A stretch of 64,000 bases of DNA, from positions 50,344,001 to 50,408,000 of the forward strand of contig OX485804.1 of NCBI GenBank assembly GCA_950295325.1. The letters are read 5' to 3'. The stretch comes from Polytrichum commune. Taxonomy: Eukaryota; Streptophyta; Polytrichopsida; Polytrichales; Polytrichaceae. The notes under the pieces were generated by a model. The model was not told where the DNA came from. It saw only the letters and a list, made by a program, of their open reading frames with translations, and made no database searches. Made by a program: the position numbers and the translations under genes. Positions 58,753 through 64,000 of this stretch are shown here, piece by piece (position 1 is the stretch's first letter; every line of letters begins with the position of its first letter).

Positions 58753-58868
58753 TTTGGGTCGTTCAACCCAAAATGGTTGCCACGTTTGGGTCGAACAACC
58801 CAAACTGCCTACAAGATTTGGATCGAACGACCCAAACTGCCTACAAGGTTTGGGTCGAACGACCCAAA
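58753..58868 (+). repeat. Four palindromes, 32-bp period, centres TT/AA
   Basis: TTTGGGTCGTTCAACCCAAA at 58753, then copies at 58785 (AACAACCC arm), 58817 (TTTGGATCG arm) and 58849 (TTTGGGTCGAACGACCCAAA), separated by CTGCCTACAAGR. They lie within an intron of the MULE-like gene, next to a duplicated partial exon. Confidence 0.95.
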
Positions 58869-58879
58869 CTGTTTGTTGT

Positions 58880-58944
58880 TTGTTATGTACAGTCTCTGCA
58901 AGGTTGCATATTGGCATTCCCGCACGCTCTTTTATTGTCATATC
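58880..58944 (-). pseudogene. Duplicated partial exon next to the palindrome array
   Basis: MTIKERAGMPICNLAETVHNK and its splice acceptor repeat, at an offset of about 251 bp, the start of the exon at 58693. The copy then runs straight into the palindrome array and has no further exon sequence. This suggests a tandem duplication with one breakpoint at the array. Confidence 0.7.
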
Positions 58945-59024
58945 CTATGAATAACACAGAAAGACAAAGATAAGAAAAACATAGGATATATTACATTGAC
59001 TAATGAAGTTTGATATATACTTAC

Positions 59025-60370
59025 AAGTAGCATATGACCACCCCATTGTCTGTAACAAAAGTGCCAAAATCCCAACCACTCTGAAAGGCAAGGATGCCTT
59101 CTTCGGAGGCAGCTCCAGATGACAACCACCAAGAACGAATTACATGGTACTTGGTCTCAGCGTCGTCCATTGTTTTCGCGTCTTTATAATCCTTGCATAT
59201 TTGTTTGTGTTGAAATTGCAAGGATGGTTTGATATACTTTTGGGTCACCTTATCCAAGCTTGCGGACCAATGGAAAAGACATGTACGCTCACGTGCAACC
59301 ATGGATAGACTTGGATCACCATCCCCGTAAATCGCCCTCAACGCATTCCAATTAGCTTGAGCACTATCAGCCATAAACCCTTTGAAATTTACGTTTGGTA
59401 CATCATTATCTGCCATGACAACATTCAAATTTTCCCAAAAGAAAATTTGCGCTGCATCATCTTCAGATTGCATGTCACAATACGCAATAGTCAACACTTT
59501 ACAGTATCGACTGTCGTACACATGGCAAGCCATGGTCGTCCAGTCCTTCAAACGTTTGACATGATCAAACATAATCCATAAATTCTCCATATTCCCACCG
59601 ACTTGCATCCTCTTCACAAGCTCCACACCACTACCTGCAAGGTGTACAGACATCTTGAAAACAAACACTTTGTCCTTTGACTGCCCTGGGAACCGACTAC
59701 CATGGACGAATTTGAAAGCAGAGTGGTCTTTGAGCGCCATAATACTATCCATAATTCCCATTCGACTACGCAAAAAACGCTTTGATCCAGATACAAAGTT
59801 ACGACAATTTGGAGAGGCAAGAGTGCTGAATTTGTCCATGACGACCTCTAGGGATAAACCAACCAAGTGATGGCCTTCGACATTTGCGGGAGATTTGAGA
59901 AGGTAATGGGCCAAGAATTGTTTGCTCGCCGCCATAACTATGGCTGAATTTTTTGCTGTGGGTGTTTTCAATACTTCATTTGCAACGCATTGGTATGCCA
60001 TGTCCAATGATTCACAGCATGTGCCATTGGCCATAGGGTGATCATGTACACCAAGATAAATGCAAGCCCTGGATATTCCAACAGATGTGGAGTGGATGTA
60101 TATGATTCGAGCATTACACAAAGCAATGCACACAGGTGTGGAACGACATACCTTACACTCGACAGTGGACTTAGTAGGGGGAACAACACCCACAGCAAAT
60201 GGGATAGGAATTGAACCGGCCCATTCAGTGTTGTTCCGGAGGCCCTCATTGCGATTCATGTAATTACAGTAGTCATTATGATATTGGAGATGACCAGCAC
60301 AAGTAGAGCGCCGGAAGGACAGTCCAAATGTCGCAACCCTTGCTAGCCCCCCCCTTGACCATCTTGCCAA
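59025..60370 (-). CDS. MULE-like transposase domain exon
   Basis: An open frame of about 448 codons ending at a donor (CTT before GTAAGTAT). It has CKVCRSTPVC near the N-terminus, a basic region, and a likely transposase core: LWIMFDHVKRLKDWTTMACHVYD, then GFMADSAQANWNALRAIYGDGD, then RTCLFHWSASL and a WWLSS segment. Asp-containing beta strands followed by a C/H motif after the second Asp are typical of MULE/MuDR DDE transposases. With the SWIM finger downstream it forms a standard MULE architecture. Canonical GT-AG joining to the next exon gives a frame conflict by one base, so the gene model is imperfect. The start ATG at 60370 abuts unrelated retrotransposon sequence, and the 5' end may be lost. 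Confidence 0.6.
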
Positions 60371-62090
60371 TTTTCAATTCTAGCAAAGGTTACGAGTGGC
60401 TAACCCTTCGCATACCGCCATGCTAATGGTTAGCTCCTCTAACCCCGGACCAATAGTTCATAGGAGGGAACCAACCCTCCTACTTTGCTTTCGGGACTCA
60501 CCCCTTAATCGGTAACCCATTTCCCCAATGTGGACTTCCATCCATGGAAGTCCAATCCTATGTTGATCATCGCGTTGCCGGAGCAACACTACAACAACCC
60601 GAACCATACTAGGCAACTATGGCCTCACAATAGGCCAAAGCCCATGGAGGCCTTGCCGTTTGGCCTCGGGTGGGTGAGGCCACACCACCTCACCCATATA
60701 AGCCTCTAGGACTCTACGCGGGACCCCTACCCCACCGTCAAGAGACCTCTTGTCTCTCTACCAAGAGTTGGGGCCAAGTGGACATTTTCCCTTAGCTGCT
60801 GGGCCTAGAAGCCCCTAGCAGCTTCAGACCATCATAACTTCCTTGTTTGGTGTCTGATCTTAACAACCAACCACTCCATCTTCATCTACGCTTCACGTAG
60901 ATGCCGATGGACTCCTCACTTGCCCCATTCGGGCAAGTGCTGAGGAAGTTATGCCTGTTTGAACCTTGGCAGTCCCGGGAATCACTCCCAGGCACTGCAG
61001 TACCAGGGCGCTGTCCCGGGACAGCGCCCCACTCAAATGGCCATAACTCCTAGCTCACACCTCCGATTGAGGTGTTCTTGAGCATTCTAGAATCACCACG
61101 CCATGAGCTACGCATAGCTTATGGCCTTACCCTTGTGCCTCCTAGTCTCCGTGGGTGGGAGGCGTTCCCAACGCCCGGGGCCCTCACCCACACTAGGATC
61201 ACTTGGGCCCTCTCACCAACGGCGCCACAAGTCCCGGGTGTCACTCCGGGGTCCCCCTTGTGCCCATGGTGTTTCGGGCACTCCTCATGGAGAGGTGCGC
61301 GACACTCACCCCCACCAAACGGAGTCGATGCCCTCATCGACTATACTCGTAGTCGGCACACCAATTCTCAAGTTGCCATCCTCTATGGTGCGGCATTGTG
61401 TTTACCTTAGGGCGCGACCCCCACAATGCATCTTCAAATTTGGCATAGTCCCAAAGGTGTCGTTCCTAGGTGGTCCGTTAGCGACCTTGGATCTTTCATC
61501 CAAGGACCTAACCTATACTAGACCCACCTACTTTGGGACTCACTTGGGTTGCCCCTCCTTTGGGGCTCCCCCGTTAGGCTCCACTAGCCTAACATGACAC
61601 ATCTAGGCGAGACCTCAACGCTTCCACTAAGTTGTCTCGGTTGCAACTCCGAGATGGCTTTCCATTGTTAAGCCACGCCTCGATCGCACGGGGGTGATGC
61701 CAAGTCCCGCCCGACTCGGTTCCCACTTTGCTCTTTCGAGACATGGGTTCATGACTCCCATGCGCCAACTCTCGTTAGCTCGCGGGTAGCACTTTTATGA
61801 GCACGCGCCATCACCTTGTCCCCGCCCGGACAAGCCCACAATTAAGAAGTTTCTTGGTTTTATCCAAGGCCCCTCCAAGCCATGGCCCCCAATTACTCGG
61901 CTTACCCAACCTAGTTTGGCATATCTATTCCCCCTCTTCCACTAACCAAGCACAAGTACAAGACTAGGACCTCATCTCATACTTTTCTCTTTGCACCACT
62001 AAAGTTTGGACTTTATTCCCTCAAGCCAAAGAACAAGTACATGTTGTGGAGCAATTAGCCTCGAAGCTAAGTGTGCTACTAGCGTCTCTC
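60371..62090 (-). repeat. Probable 3' LTR of the chromovirus-like element
   Basis: Noncoding GC-moderate DNA between the end of the MULE-like exon and the chromodomain. On the minus strand GTGGGGGAGAGA at about 62,085-62,096 could be the polypurine tract. LTR edges and target duplication are not resolved because the other LTR lies outside the window. Confidence 0.4.
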
Positions 62091-62129
62091 CCCCACTAAA
62101 GGAGATTGATGTCCTCATCAATGCCTACG

Positions 62130-64000
62130 CTTCATTTTATTGGAATCCTTAGCCTTAGTTTCTTCAAAGTGCTTCACCAATTCATTGGTGTTCACCATGT
62201 CTCTTGCCGCCACCCAAGCGGTTTGTTTCTCATGGTATCCTCACCATTTCACCAAGTACTCCTTTGTACATTTTCTTTCATTTTCACTTGGGCTTCCTAC
62301 ACTTGAGGATGCCCTCCTACCTCATGTTCCAAGTGACCTCCACAAGGTCGGGACGTGGCCTAATCACTTGCTTGTGATCGGGCCACAAGGTGTCGTCCTA
62401 AAATGACTTTCGTAATGAGACATGAAATGTCGGATGCACTTTGATCTCGGGCGGTAATTAATTCCAACTTATACATGTCCTTGAACACTTGTTCCACAAT
62501 GGAAAACGAAGCTCCAATTTTGGACATGAACTTTTGGAGCGAGGCCTTCTGGCTAAGTGAAGTTGTTCACATTCAACAACACCTTTTGGCCCACCTCATT
62601 CTCCACTTCGCGTCTTCCGGCATTTACTAGCACTCCGTAGTACCTTCGGGCTTTCTCCACCAACAACTTGGTCATCTCCAAGACTTGTTTACCATCCTTG
62701 GCCAAGTCCTCACCATCTTGGTAAAACTCTAGTGTTGAATGTGCCCCCTCGAGAGCTAGGTTAATAGGTTGGAGCGCATCCACTCCATAAGCCACCACCA
62801 AAGACCACCCCTTGGTAGCCAAGTGCGTGGCTACATTGCAATTACACTCCGCTCGACCCACATAGTCCGCCCAATCTCCTTGGTCCGCCCCCACCAAGCT
62901 CCTCAAGTATTGCTTCAAGTCTCCATTCCACGCTTTGTTTTCCCATCCATTTCGGAATACACGGCCGTGCTAAACCTTAGTTTCAATACAACCTCCTTAG
63001 AGAAATGCATTGAAAATGCACTTGTGAACTTTGGATCTTGATCCCACACAATCACTCTTGGCAACCCGTGGTGCCTCAACCATCCTTTGAGAAAAGGCTA
63101 TGTGGTCTCCAACGCGGTGGCGGTTCCCACAATCGGCACCATGTGTGCCAACTTGGCAAACCGCTCTACCATCAACAAGATGGCATCATACCCATGTGAC
63201 TCCGGCAAACTTGTGATCAAGTCCATGCACATACTATGCCATGGCGCCGACGGGATAGGCAACGGTTGCAAGAAACCGCCTTGCTTTTGATAAGAAGCTC
63301 GGTTCACTTTGCACTTTGATTCAAGCCTTCACAAAGTGGGCTATATCTTCCTTTATGCACCGCCAATGGTACCTCCATGACACCATTCTATGGCGGTTTT
63401 TTCTTTCTCCTCTAAGGCCGGCAATAGGACTATCAAATTCCTCCTTCAAAACCGATAGCCTCAACTTGCCTTGTGGCACATACACCCAACTTTGCTTGCA
63501 CTTGAACAATCCGTCCACCAACTTAACCGCTTTGAGCACCTTGCTCTTGCGAAGTTCACCTAAAAGTTTTTGTGCTTTTGGGGTAGTTAATTTACCCCTC
63601 CCGTATCTTGCATCACAAGTTTCCTTCGCCGGCACACATTAGCCACAAGGTTTGGATGGTTCTCATTGCTTGGAACTCATCCGGTCTACTTCGCGCATCC
63701 GGCACCACATTTCCACGGTCCGGTTTGTGGATCAAATCCACCTTCATAAGCGCCAAACTATCATGCCAACGCAATGACTTGGCGCTCACTTGCGCTTGTA
63801 TGTCAAAATACTTTTAGGACACATTGTCCTTGTAGACCTTTATTTTGTGCGACCCCAACTAGTGTCGCCACATCTTCAAGCAATACACTACGCAAAGAAG
63901 TTCTTTGTCATGAGTTGGTTGTCTTCTTTGACAACCATCGAGCTACATGCTCGCATATGCAATGGCCATCCATCTTACACATAATCCACCATTGGCAAAA
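62130..64000 (-). pseudogene. Degenerate Ty3/gypsy chromovirus pol, right end beyond window
   Basis: The minus strand, from the right edge, shows the end of RNase H (DIQAQVSAKSLRWHDSLAL ... near 63,700-63,800) and a decayed zinc region (63,321-63,635). The integrase core follows at 63,307-63,000 (PSAPWHSMCMDLITSLPES, then WDQDPKFTSAFS). The integrase end is at 62,918-62,553 (QKVLLNVNNFT), then a chromodomain EYLVKW-x-GYHEKQTAWVAARD at about 62,275-62,140, interrupted by TGA. Several frameshifts and stops make it inactive. The chromodomain places it among the chromoviruses, distinct from the Tat/Athila-like element at 13.5-23.8 kb. Confidence 0.85.

Overview
The window looks like a repeat-rich nuclear region of a land plant. 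The evidence is spliceosomal introns (GT-AG), a plant 8-cysteine lipid-transfer protein gene, short TTTAGGG telomere-type tracts, and a full set of plant transposable elements (Ty3/gypsy, Ty1/copia, LINE, CACTA, MULE-like, MITEs). Several repeat types, notably a LINE with an RNase H domain and a restriction-like-endonuclease-like C-terminus, are unusual for flowering plants. My guess is therefore a seed-free plant (fern, lycophyte or bryophyte), with low confidence.

Layout. 1-2.2 kb: a small secreted lipid-transfer-type gene whose intron carries a MITE-like element. 3.6-5.7 kb: a very long, diverged inverted repeat. 7.3-9.5 kb: the 3' end of a decayed Ty1/copia element (minus strand), split by a 759-bp terminal-inverted-repeat element with a GTGAG target duplication. 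13.4-26.8 kb: a gene on the minus strand of the family I know as DUF7869, interrupted near its 3' end by a young 10,339-bp Ty3/gypsy (Tat/Athila-like) retrotransposon. Its two 2,163-bp LTRs look identical and its 1,680-codon gag-pol frame is intact, but the reverse transcriptase and RNase H domains have been cleanly removed. 27.0-28.2 kb: a satellite of about 79-bp units, each carrying a near-perfect palindrome.

31.3-39.6 kb: a multi-exon plus-strand gene. In order it encodes an unknown N-terminal part with a DGQH-type motif, an unknown middle part, an acidic/proline-rich part, and an FCP1/NIF-like HAD phosphatase domain. Two in-frame stops break the first two exons. 39.6-46.3 kb: AT-rich DNA with tandem repeats and no recognised gene. 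46.4-56.1 kb: a nest of transposons. A minus-strand LINE is interrupted by a 6,131-bp non-autonomous CACTA element (AGT target duplication), flanked by a TA-bordered 930-bp MITE on the left and a hAT-like 497-bp MITE (8-bp target duplication) on the right. 56.6-60.4 kb: a minus-strand MULE-like transposase/SWIM zinc-finger gene with a frameshift, a duplicated partial exon and a duplicated last exon. 60.4-64 kb: a degenerate chromodomain Ty3/gypsy element running off the right edge.

The strongest unexplained signal is a dispersed 20-bp palindrome, TTTGGGTCG-NN-CGACCCAAA. It occurs in the satellite upstream of the DUF7869-type gene, in four introns of the 31-39 kb gene, twice in frame inside that gene's coding sequence, and in an intron of the MULE-like gene. 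Each locus tends to have its own central dinucleotide, and local copies share it. This looks like a small mobile or recombinogenic palindromic element that tolerates introns and coding sequence.
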